From NCBI GenBank assembly GCA_015178975.1, contig WHVD01000023.1, positions 186,001-250,000 of the forward strand: 64,000 nt of DNA, in the 5' to 3' direction. The stretch comes from Hysterangium stoloniferum (taxonomy: Eukaryota; Basidiomycota; Agaricomycetes; Hysterangiales; Hysterangiaceae). The translations under genes and the position numbers were made by a program. The notes under the pieces are model-generated. The model did no database searches, was not told where the DNA came from, and saw nothing but the letters and a program-made list of their open reading frames with translations. This document shows positions 1 through 9,836 of the stretch, in pieces (the first letter of the stretch is position 1; every line of letters starts with the position of its first letter).

Positions 1-257
1 TCAGTCAAGACTGATCTGAGATGTGGCAGGACTTCCATTGGCATATCTGGTCCCAAATTGACTAGCTTGTGGAGATCCTCTGAGGCAAGTTTCTCATTAT
101 CAGCCACTGCAGCCGTCTTAGGACTGGGCAGTTCAAAATTGTCTGCAATCTCCAGTTCAACAGGTGGCTTAGGCCTTTCTGAGGTGAATTGACAGTCCTC
201 CTCAAGTTGAGAGAGACTTTCAATAAGGTGTGTGATCTTGGTCGTGCTTGCTGCCAT
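1..257 (-). pseudogene. Ty3-like Pol linker fragment (runs off window)
   Basis: The minus strand is open from an ATG at 257 to the window edge. The reading frame starts MAASTTKITHLIESLSQLEE and ends around NLGPDMPMEVLPHLRSVLT, which resembles the spacer just before the reverse transcriptase of Ty3/gypsy Pol (a short acidic stretch followed by 'P..LP..L..LL'). It lies downstream, on the same strand, of the protease-like frame at 690-1151, the order expected of a Gag-PR-RT polyprotein. The assignment is by resemblance and position only; the RT itself lies outside the window. Confidence 0.45.
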
Positions 258-689
258 TAAGCCCCTCTCCTCAAGTGACCTGGGCTTGTGAGCCCAATGA
301 GTGGGGTTGTGGATTATCCCAATTGTCTCCCCTCGTTGGATAATCTTAGGGGTTAACAATGGGTTGGCAAAGGGTACTGCCACACTATTCCTTGAAATTG
401 TCATGATTGGGGTGGCTAATATGGAACCGTCCTCATTTTGCAATACGATTCCTTCAACAATCCACTCCTCACCCATTAGGTCTTCGACAAAAATAGGCAC
501 TAGTCTCGCTGACTCTGGGTTGATGGTGCAGTCTTCCAAGGCTCATGCAACTCTTTCAGTACACACGCCTTTATCGGGAAGAGAGGTGAGCTTGGGTTGC
601 TCCTTCTGATGCTTCCTGAAAGGGGCCTTGTTGACGGTGAAGGTCAAAGGTTGGGGTTCCTTAGAAGAACTGGCTGGAATAAAACCCTG

Positions 690-1151
690 TCATCCAGGGA
701 GAATAAGCCTAGATCCCAACGGCTGATCTCTTAGAGTACCAATTTCGTAGTTAACATGGAAATCCTCTCCTAAAGGAATTGGCACCGTCATTCCTCTCAC
801 GACATAAGTTTCTGCTGCAAACTTCAGTAGAATTCCACTGTCATCCTCCAGGTAAATAGGAATATTAACATATCCCATAACCTTGGTGTTACCCGTGAGC
901 TGGATTAGATGTAGCTTGAGTCCCTGTTTCAACTTGTACTGGCCCTGCAGCCCCTTGTAGAATTCCTCCAATATGAGAGAAAGATCTGCTCCTGTATCCA
1001 TTCTGACTTTAACACGTTCAGGTGAATTGGGAGTTCCTACATGACTGAAAACATGGAGCACTGCAACTCCTATGCTAGAGTAACCACTGGGAGGGTCCCG
1101 TTGTAAGTTTGTTACTAGGAAAAGACCTAATAACCTGCGTGCAACGGTCAA
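690..1151 (-). pseudogene. Retroviral-type aspartic protease fragment of Ty3-like element
   Basis: This 153-codon minus-strand frame contains VRMDTGADLSLIL at residues 49-61, the D-T-G active-site signature of the single-domain aspartic proteases encoded in retrotransposon Pol. A hydrophobic stretch near VMGYVNIPIYL and a later IPLGEDFHVNYEIG match the general layout of these domains (flap, then 'LG.DF'). In the cell the dimeric enzyme would cut the Gag-Pol polyprotein. The frame is cut off from the Gag frames upstream (1892-4357) by about 740 bp of non-coding sequence and so is probably not expressed as part of an intact polyprotein. Confidence 0.6.
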
Positions 1152-1891
1152 GTCTTTATGACGGTCACTAACACAGTCGTTCGTGAAACCAGTCTATAAC
1201 CAAACACACTCGGAGCGAGAGGCTAGAGATCAGACCTTGGATGACATAAACGAAGATGATATCAAAAGGCTGACATAAGCCCAATGTCGAGGAGTGTAGA
1301 ACTTCAACAATAAGAGACACCACAGTATCCCTTACTGGCCATAGGAGTGAGACTGAGAGTAAGACTTAAGAGATTCTCCTTAAGAATGAGCTTTGAAATG
1401 AGATACAACGAAATTGCTTGTCCAATAGTGGGCAAAAGAGCAGCCCTTATATACATGAGGAAGCACAGGTCAAAACAAACATCTACAAACAACGACACAA
1501 TAACGATGCGATATGGTGTGAGTCATCTCTGAGTCATCACAATAGGAGTGTTAGTAAAGCTGTGAACAAAAAATAGGGGGAGGCTGCACTGAACAATAAG
1601 AGAATGACAAACAAAAGATGAGATCAGACATGTGATACGGATAAATGGGGAAACACAATAGAACAATAGGGGAGGTGAGTCAGACAATAGGGATGATGGA
1701 GTAATAGAACTGATAGCTGATGAAACATTGATGATATGAGTCAGAAACACAAGAATCTCACGATAATGCGTCACCCTCAAATGCTATGCTTGATTTCGAA
1801 ATCTTGACAATATTACCAATCGATGAACCGAGATTGGACGTATTGTGTTCCTAGTTTTGCAGTATAAGGAGGGGACACAATCAATCACCAT
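1152..1891 (-). repeat. Non-coding insert between Gag and protease, possible LTR
   Basis: There is no credible coding sequence here. The stretch separates the Gag-like and protease-like frames of the minus-strand retroelement. Read on the minus strand it has a good core-promoter-like TATATAAGGG at 1444-1453, and it begins near 1876 with TGTGTCCCC, so it may be a solo LTR of a separate family that landed in the element. I did not find clean terminal repeats or a target duplication, so this is a guess. Confidence 0.25.
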
Positions 1892-4357
1892 TTAGAACCA
1901 GGTGGTGAGTAGGCTCCACAACCATGCAAGGAACATGAATCGACGAGGCTCTACTTGACTTCCCTCTGGAACCGGGGTCCTAAATAACTTGGGTCCTCTG
2001 TGATCTCCTACTGGAGTGAATGTTGCCATGTAATAGATTCCCGATGACGGTGGGGAACAGTCCTGCTGGAACACTCGATCGAACTGATAGTGGAGGATTT
2101 CGGAGGAGCCATCATAGTGCTCTATGCGAATGAAGACAGGATCGTCTGGAGCATATGGGAGTCGAATACCTTGTCGACGGAGGAAACGATGGTATTTCTT
2201 GGAGGAGCATGAGTGGGCTGGTAGGGGCTTGGAAATGATGTCTGAGGATGAGGAGAAGCGAGACGTTATTGGCTGGAGTTCTATTTGGGAGTGAAGAGTC
2301 GGTTTTGAGTAGGAACTGAGGGTTACTTTGGAGGACGATGCAGTGTTGAACATGATGGAGTTTTGGTTGTCTGTTTGATAAAACTGATTTGGCTGTGTAG
2401 AAGTCGTCTTGAGTGCCAAAGTATATATAAGAATTTGTGCTGTGACGTGACTTGAAACTATTGCCATATTAGTCTCTTTCCGATTGAACTCTCTACACCG
2501 TTTTCGATAAAAGATCGTAGTATCCATCAGCAGTGAGTATGGATATGTAGGCCTCTGACAGGGGAACCTCATCAGGCATTCTGTTTCTCCCCCTATTAGA
2601 TCATCTCTGACCTGGGGTGCGTAAATGGGAACAACAGTTAATTCATTGTCAGAACTATTTACTTGTCCTTGTATAGATAGTCTGTGAACCGCCTCATACA
2701 ATCTCTGTTCCTCAGTTTCCTCCGACGTGTCCTGTGTGGAGCATTTGTTGACAGAAATATAATGAGACATTTTGCCTGCATGAGGACAATCTATCTTAAA
2801 ATGCTCTAGGCTCCCACATATCCAGCATTCCTTAGAAGGCTTGACCAAACTTTTCTTATCACTTTTTTCAAAGAAAGCGTTCCATGACATTTTCCCTGCA
2901 TCGGGTTGATGGAGTCTGTGCCAATCCTTCTCATAGAACTTCTCTCCCTAGTCTCACCAATGAGAGTGTGGTTAACTGAGGGGTGCCTGGCTCTGAAGTC
3001 CAAATCTTCGCCTTCCAATAGCATAACCCATGGCTTCTGAAATCTATCACATTCCTGATGTGTTTGGACCCAAGCGTTAATCAGAGCCTCTTGTAGATTG
3101 TTAGCATAAGTCTGCAAGCTCATGATTTCGTCGATGGGTTGTCCTTGTAGGAGGTAAAGCCATTCTGTAGGCAGCATCAGAATGAGTCTGTGCATTTCAT
3201 CCTTTCGATCTTGGTGGAACCCATATAGGAAATGATAAAGTTTAATCCTCCATTGAATGTAGTGAACAGGTGTCTCATGATCATGGCTTCCCATTCCAAG
3301 GCTAAGGATTCATGCCAATGAGTTCCAAGCAATCCCTCCACAATGCCCCAAAGGAACAACCCGTGAGATCGACTGAATTCAGTACGATGTTCACAGTCCA
3401 GGGTGCTCCACCAGACCTTAGCATTGCCAGTGAGTTGTCTTGGCAGAGTGACTCCTAACAATGTGCTCATGGTATCTGATACCTCTGAGAGACTCATGAT
3501 ATCCATGATGTAGTCCAAAGCCTTGGACTGAGTTCCATCATATTCGGGAAGGTCAGACCATTTTATCTTGATGTGGTTGGTGTTAAGAGCGATCTTCTTA
3601 TCCTTGGGTAAGTCATTGATAAGTGCGCTGGCTCGAGGCTGCGTTGGAGTATGAAAGGGAGTGTTAGGTACTCCACCGTGGCGCCCCCCATGTCCTGAAT
3701 TCCCTCCACCACCTGAATCATTCGAACTCCTGGATGAATCGCTAGGGGGTCTCCTGATGGCAAGAAAGGATTTGAAGCAATTGGCAAAGAATGGCAGAGA
3801 CTGTCTGAGTTCAGCAATCCTCGACCAGCAACTGGGCCAGCTATACCCTCGGTGAATGCGGTAGAGAAAGACGATCGACCCTTGTTGGCAACTGATCAGT
3901 TTCTGACAGTGGGCACCTCATCACAGAAGTTGGGGCTGTTCAAGACTCCTTCAAATGCGACATGAGAGCATTGATCTCCCTTAAGAGGTGCAGGGCTGGG
4001 TTCCATCGCACTTTGTCTCTTGATCTCAGTCATGTTCAGAAATTAACACAGTTGATGAAAAGGAGCACAGACCTCAATCCTCTTTTCCTGCAGACAATCT
4101 ATCACCTGCATCCTCATGTCCAACAGGAAATCCTCCAATATCACAGAACAGTTGAGAGAATGTAGGAAATGAGTTTCAGGAGACCCATTTAGGTTGCAAA
4201 TGAATGAATTAGTCATGGAGAGAGGTGAATCGGGCACCTGAATCGAGTCATTATAGGGGTGGAGTACCTCCAAAACCATCTTATCGAGTCTTCTTTGGTT
4301 TTGCTTCAACCGGCCCCTTAAGGTGAAGTATGCGTGATACGTTCGGCATGACTCCAT
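1892..4357 (-). pseudogene. Degenerate Gag of Ty3-like retrotransposon with CCHC zinc knuckle
   Basis: Several overlapping minus-strand frames (1892-2890, 2806-3294, 3177-3518, 4043-4357) form a broken Gag. The frame at 1892-2890 starts MSWNAFFEKSDKKSLVK and then has CWICGSLEHFKIDCPH, a C-x2-C-x4-H-x4-C zinc knuckle of nucleocapsid type, encoded near 2785-2830. The upstream frames contain capsid-like helices such as WRIKLYHFLYGFHQDRKDEM and YANNLQEALINAWVQTHQE. Frame changes between segments show it is dead. It continues into the Gag N-terminus at 5045-5743; the two parts are split by the solo LTR at 4397-5031. Confidence 0.6.
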
Positions 4358-4396
4358 TGAGAGACTCCTCCAGCATACAGATGTACATGTACTGGT

Positions 4397-5031
4397 TGTG
4401 AGAGGTATGGTGAAATATGCTCAGGAAATATAGTCTGGATAAGCCCATACTATATTCCCATTATTATTTCTTCTTTCTCTCTATTCTATTATACACTTAT
4501 ATTAGTTCGACAACCTATGTATGTGGTACACCGACTCTTGTGGGTGCATACACACCAGACTCATGTATTCTAGCACCTGTAATTAGAACTCAGACACTTT
4601 TTACCCCACAACCACAACTTACCCAGACACCCAGTTAGTGTCCTGTAAGTTGTGATTGGGGTATCATCTTGACCATTACAGACGGGCTTCAACTATCCAC
4701 GCAATCAGAGTTTCAAACTGTACCAGTCAAAACTCCATCTATATCTCAATCCACATGGACTACATCCATGCTACTCTATTATTCAACTCTCTTGTTACTC
4801 TTTTCTACACTCGAGCAGTCATTTGGAATCGCACTTAACAGTCGATTCTCTTTATTCATTTTAGCTCTCTACTTTACTTTAGATAGCTACTTCACTCAAT
4901 CATATTGAACTAAGTAGTCAATACCTGTTCAGCCCGTATTAGACTTAGACAGTCAATACATCTACGTGTCGTACCTAAACGGTTGATATTCTTCGTATAT
5001 AGAACGGTTAGAACTTCCACCACTCTTCACA
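4397..5031 (+). mobile_element. Solo LTR, family A, with 5-bp target duplication
   Basis: A 635-bp element starts TGTGAGAGGTATGG and ends CACTCTTCACA, so it has the TG...CA termini of an LTR. It is flanked by the perfect direct repeat CTGGT (4392-4396 and 5032-5036), the 5-bp duplication typical of retrotransposon integrase. A near-identical copy lies at 12185-12812. Its surroundings are the minus-strand Gag pseudogene, so it inserted into an older retroelement and later lost its internal part by LTR-LTR recombination, or arrived as a solo LTR at assembly level. Confidence 0.85.
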
Positions 5032-5044
5032 CTGGTAGTCAACC

Positions 5045-5743
5045 TTAGGCACAACATGATCTCCGCAGGACGTGCAGGATTTGCAACGCATCATCGTGTG
5101 TACGAAGTGCCTTGAGGAATAGAGAGAACACCTCCCGCTTGAGAATCCTTCTTCCTCCCTCCATAGCAGATGTCACCTCATTTGACCATTCGGCGATCAA
5201 TTGGGTCAAGTCTTCAAGGTTCCCTGGTCGCATGAATAAATCCCACACCGATCAGATAGCCTGGTAGTGACCTAACCAGTGTGCTACCGTCACTGGTAAG
5301 GAGGGGTAATCCATCTCATACTCTTCCACAAAGGGGGTGAGCTGATCGGCAGAAATTTGATCGGCGTAGTATGTGTCCCACGTCACATCAATAGGCTCTG
5401 CATAAACCATATGGCCTCTGAGGAACTGCTTAAGGATAACCTGTCTTGGTGGGAACACGAGAATGGGCTCAGGTGCTCGACTAGGCTCAACGTTGGCTCC
5501 GGGGGTGCTCAATTGCCCGGTTGATGAATGTTCCTCAGGTGGATCCGGGGGAATGTTCGTTGACAATCCAGCTGCTACTCCAGAGGGATCCTCAAGAGGA
5601 GCTGGTCCTTGAAAAGTCGACAAAGACTTCCTCAGAGTGACATTACGGGGTGGTTCCAGGTTAGCAGGTCTTTGACGAGGCATGGAACTGCTTGGGGTTG
5701 TCAAAGACCTCAGTGTTTGGTTCTTGCCCATAGTCATTCGCAT
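5045..5743 (-). pseudogene. N-terminal part of Ty3-like Gag, interrupted by a TGA
   Basis: The frame runs on the minus strand from MRMTMGKNQTLRSLTTPSSS near 5743, through a proline-rich section, to 5045. It is broken once by an in-frame TGA at 5252-5254 (GCT ATC TGA TCG GTG), which a CGA-to-TGA change would explain; reading continues as VWDLFMRPGNLEDLTQLIAE. It starts about 70 bp inside the minus-strand LTR at 5815-6441, the spacing expected for the leader of a retrotransposon. Function as Gag is inferred from this position and from the Gag-like frames downstream. Confidence 0.5.
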
Positions 5744-5814
5744 GTTAAAGACTTAGTAGTCAAATAATAAGATCTTTCCTCATAGGAAAAGAACGGTCTG
5801 GCTCGGATCACCAC

Positions 5815-6441
5815 TGTGAAGAGTCGCTAGATTCTGACCATTCAATATACGAAGAATATTGACTATATGAGCACAACTAGAAAGTATTGACCGATCTGTA
5901 CAATACGGTAGTTTACTAGAGTAGTGAGACATGAAGCACATCACTAGAGCAACTGTACAGTTGCTCATGACGACTAAGTAAGAGAAATAAGAGTTGACCG
6001 TTGCGGTACAACTCACAGTAAGGGTAAAAGAAAGACAGCCCACAAGAAGATGAATATCTAAGGTAGAGTGATGAAAGCACGAATCAACAGTAGTGTTGAT
6101 GAGCGCAGCAATTTGAGTGAGGGACTCGGCCTTCACAGTTCAAGTCCAGAAGCTTGCAGTAAGCTAGAAACACTACCTTTATTGGTAGCTGAGATGTTAC
6201 CCTCAACACCTCTTGCTATTTGACATTCTGAGTCGTTATGAGGTGGTGTCTGTTGGGTAAAAAGTGTCTGATACTTTGGTGCCGAGTGCGCCCATAGGTA
6301 TACACAAAGCTTCGAACTAAGAAATAAAGGTATGCTCGAAAGGTATAAGGAATTAAGGAAAGAAATAAAAGGTAGATAATAATGTACTATAATATGTCTA
6401 GTATTCAACAGACCGATCATGATATATGCATACCCTTCACA
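5815..6441 (-). repeat. Family A LTR in minus orientation, probable 5' LTR of the element at 1-5790
   Basis: Read on the minus strand it starts TGTGAAGGGTATGC near 6441 and ends ACTCTTCACA at 5815. Immediately inside it, the leader reads GTGGTGATCCGAGCCAGACC, a likely primer-binding region. The same junction (CTCTTCACA followed by GTGGTGATC and a TTCTTTTCCTATGA block) recurs at about 40888-40935, which supports a conserved LTR/leader boundary rather than chance. I see no clear 5-bp duplication at its outer end, where it abuts another LTR copy. Confidence 0.65.
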
Positions 6442-6933
6442 CCTTTACATTCTTCGACTATTGCACCATTTCATTAGTTCGAAGCTCTGTGTATACTTGT
6501 GGGCACTCTCAGCGCCAAATAACAACAGACACTTTTTACCCAGTAACCATGACTTGCCCAGACACCCACTTAGTGTCCTGCAAGTTGTGATTGGGTATCA
6601 TCTTGACCATCACAGACGGGCTTTAACTACCAGCACAATCATAGTTTCGAACTACACTAGTCAAAACTCGAACCATTATCTTGATCCACGCAGACTATAT
6701 CCGCACTACTCTGTTTATTTGACTCTCTTGTTATTTCCTTAAACACTTGAATAGTCACTCATAATCAAACCCCAAAGTCAATTCTCTTTCATTCATCTTA
6801 GCTATCTATTCTACTTAGGATAGCTAATCCTCTTAACTGTATTGAACTACATAGTCAATACATCATTGTGTCATACCTAAATGGTCAATATTCTTCATAT
6901 ATAGAACGGTTAGAACTTCCACCACTCTTCACA
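6442..6933 (+). repeat. Truncated family A LTR, plus orientation, abutting inverted copy
   Basis: The sequence from CTTTACATTCTTCGACTATT to ACCACTCTTCACA matches the body and 3' end of the family A LTR at 4397-5031, without its first ~130 bp. It sits head to head with the minus-strand copy at 5815-6441, creating an inverted pair. At 6940-6966 follows a short family D fragment (reverse strand TGTTACGACTGGAAATCC). Confidence 0.6.
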
Positions 6934-7284
6934 CCCAGAGTCAGGTGGGATTTCCAGTCGTAACACATCACCACACTTATATTTTGACTGTGAGCAAAGC
7001 TTCACACTGAAACAGTCAAAGCTTGCTCACTATTACTTAACTCATCTTAAGGATAAGACTTAGTGCAATAGAATGCCTCTCTCAAGGCTATTCTATTCCT
7101 TTCTCATATTAGCAACATTACTCTTACTCTCTCTCTCATTCTATAAGTAATCCTTAATTGTATCTCTAAATCAATCCACATCCCAACTACTGTCAGTCCA
7201 ATTGCACCTTGAGGTCAATCTCCATTCTTAAGTATTTTGTCTCATCGATCACACCTTGAAGGTCAATCCTCCTTCTATCACTAG

Positions 7285-7600
7285 TGTGAGAGGTACCCTT
7301 TTCACAGGAATATAACTATATATCTTACTAGACTATATTCCCCATTATTTTCTCTTATTTTCTACTATTTTTCCTATTGTCTAATTCTTCAATTACACAC
7401 ATTTATTGTAGTTTGAAGATCTATATATGCCTGTGGGTACATAGACCTTATGAGCATTTACCTGTTGTCACACTTATGTACACTAGTGGGCATAGTTAGA
7501 AACTCAGACACTTTTACCCTGCAACCATAACTTACCCAGACACCTCTTTAGTGTCCTGTGACTAGGGTATCGTCCCAGCCATCCTGAATGGCTTTGTTAC
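7285..7600 (+). repeat. 5' part of a family A-like LTR, interrupted by later insertions
   Basis: It starts TGTGAGAGGTACCC at 7285 and resembles the LTR bodies around 39420-40460. The expected continuation is not found next to it. Matching middle and 3' LTR sequence reappears at about 9090-9665 and 11872-11906 (ending AGAACTTCCACAACTCTTCACA). This implies one LTR broken by an AT-rich insert (about 7600-9090) and by the TIR element at 9666-11871. Confidence 0.5.
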
Positions 7601-9090
7601 GTATTTCTAAGGTTTTTCTATTTTTTACAAAATTCCCCAAATAAATCGATAAAAACAAGTTTAAATGTACTTATATTGCAACAAAATTATTGTACAATAG
7701 TCTCCTGAAATTAACCTGAATTTTTTCAATTTATTTCATATTTTTATCATTTAGTTTGGGAAAACTATCGAATTTCTACTGTTTATTCTTTTTTTTTTAA
7801 CTAAACATCTTCAAAGCGGCCATCTGGCACTTATTGTGCAATGCGCGGGAATATTGTCACATTTCGTGACAATTGTCACAAACGAGAAGCTGTCACAAAT
7901 GTGACCCAGCTGTCACAAACGGCTGAATAACAATAATAATGCAAAAATTAAAATAGGTTTACCACATATGGAAACACAGTGACATGCACAGAAAAATTAA
8001 GTAATCAGAGCACACACACGAAAATCATCAACTTCATGACACGCGAGAGTATTACATCAGCATATATGCTACAATGGAAAGTAGCAGAAACTCCTGGAAT
8101 ATTCCAGTAGATTCCAGGTAAAATAGCTAAAAATAGGTAAAACAAGTAGCTAGAATATTCTTTCAAGTCTTAGATCTTACTGTATATAAGGAGCTCTGCT
8201 CCACCACTGAAATATAACTCAATTTAACTACATTTATCAGCCACATCAGTGTGCCACTGCAGCAAGCAGTTATAGTCCACCCCTAGTTGGGCTGTTGGAC
8301 AAATACATACAAACACTTAGTCACCTCTAGTTGAGCTGTTGACATAAGCCAATCCCATTGCTACCTCTAGTTGAGCTGTTAGCATAATCTAATCCCTTAA
8401 CCACCTCTAATTGAGTTGTTGGTTATCAATCAAATAAACATATCAACTGTTCCCTTTGCCACCTCTGAGTTGAGTAGTTGAGTAGCTGGCTATCCTTTAT
8501 TACTTATCCACCTCTAGTTGAGTTGTTGGTTATCATTGTTGAGATTAGGAATACATTTCTAATTTCTACCCGGTTTTGAGCATAAATAAATACTGAGAAT
8601 ATTCTTGCAGAATCCTTAAGACTACATTAAGATCCTGATAAGTTAGTATCACAGTAGATCTGGTAGGTTAGTATAAGTAAAGCATATATTAGCCAAATAG
8701 TGTTTTATTCTATATTCAACCTTTTGACCTGTTTATAAATATTTTTACTGTTTGGTAAATAGTATAAAATATATATAAACTAGCTAGAATTGAAGTCGAA
8801 TCTATTTTTGGAATCAGTGAATTGTTATTCATATTTTAGTAGTTGTTTTCACAGAAAAAGAACAGCTTGCAAAAGCAGCTCTCAAAACCTTCTTTGTGAA
8901 GTAGGGTGCATATATTCAAGGAAACTCTTGACTTCAGGGGTTCTAAGTCTATTCAGGCTGCCACTGATTAATATCAAATACTTAAATTATTTTACCTTGC
9001 AGTGAATTGAGTATTTGCACATTTTGATAGAGCACTGGACTCCTTTTTCAGAAGATAGTATTAAAGTAAGGCTAATACATCACAGTCTTC
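7600..9090. repeat. AT-rich non-coding insert, possible degenerate element
   Basis: No coding sequence is supported. The stretch holds a cluster of GTCAC/GTGAC motifs (7855-7917, including the perfect palindrome GTGACAATTGTCAC at 7866-7879), a TATATAAG box at 8183-8190, a diverged ~40-bp tandem repeat at 8278-8530, and then AT-rich sequence. It appears inserted in an LTR whose halves lie on either side. The element type is unknown. Confidence 0.3.
8278..8530 (+). repeat. Six diverged repeats built on CACCTCTAGTTGAGCTGTTG
   Basis: Copies start at about 8278, 8321, 8361, 8401, 8459 and 8508, so the spacing is 43, 40, 40, 58 and 49 bp. The ~20-bp core is well kept and the rest of each unit is looser (for example CATAAGCCAATCCC versus CATAATCTAATCCC). 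The array lies about 90 bp downstream of a TATATAAG box, which might make it part of an LTR leader. Confidence 0.55.
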
Positions 9091-9836
9091 CAACTGAATC
9101 CACCATCACTATCTAGCTTTGCACTGAATAGTCAAAGCTTGAACTACCATCAGTTTCGACTTGCACTTTGTAGCACTCATAGTAAACTCTTTCTCCTTAA
9201 ACTCATTACTTATGTAGTTGACTCACTTCTTGGAATCATACTGCAAAGTCGATTCTATTCCTTTTAAGTCAATTTAGTTGTCTTACAGGTGCTAAGTTGA
9301 CCAGAACTATCTTATTTCATATATTGTACTTGATAGTCAATATTATTAAAAATAGTATGAGTTGGCTTATTGAATACACAATCTACAAGTGGTAATAGAC
9401 TTGTAATAATAGTACTTGTTTGTCAATCAATGTGTCAGTTAGTGAATCACCTTCTGACATGATAGGTAGGATGCTAGTTTAGGTGTACACTGGTTCTGGC
9501 ATGCATTAACCTCAGAAAACATGGTCCACAATTAGCGTCCTCCTATGAAAAAGTGAGGAAATGGGTGAACCACCCCTAGGAAAAGGGTGGTTTCATCACC
9601 AATTCCAACAAATATATTGTTATGTCATACCTAAATGGTTGATATTCTTTGTACATGTATAGAATGGAGGATAACCCAAAACTTTAAAAGTTATTTATCC
9701 ACTAAAGTGTATATATTTATATTGTTTATTGTAAAATTAATATTTAAGAAAATTCAGTCTATCAGATGACATTCTGGAGAATAAGGAAATATTAATATTT
9801 ATCTTGTATCTGACAAAAGTTAGTCAAACAAACATA

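Noticed and set aside
8278-8530. CRISPR-like array of repeats and spacers
   Set aside because: The genome is eukaryotic, the 'spacers' are related to one another, and no cas genes are nearby. It is a diverged tandem repeat.
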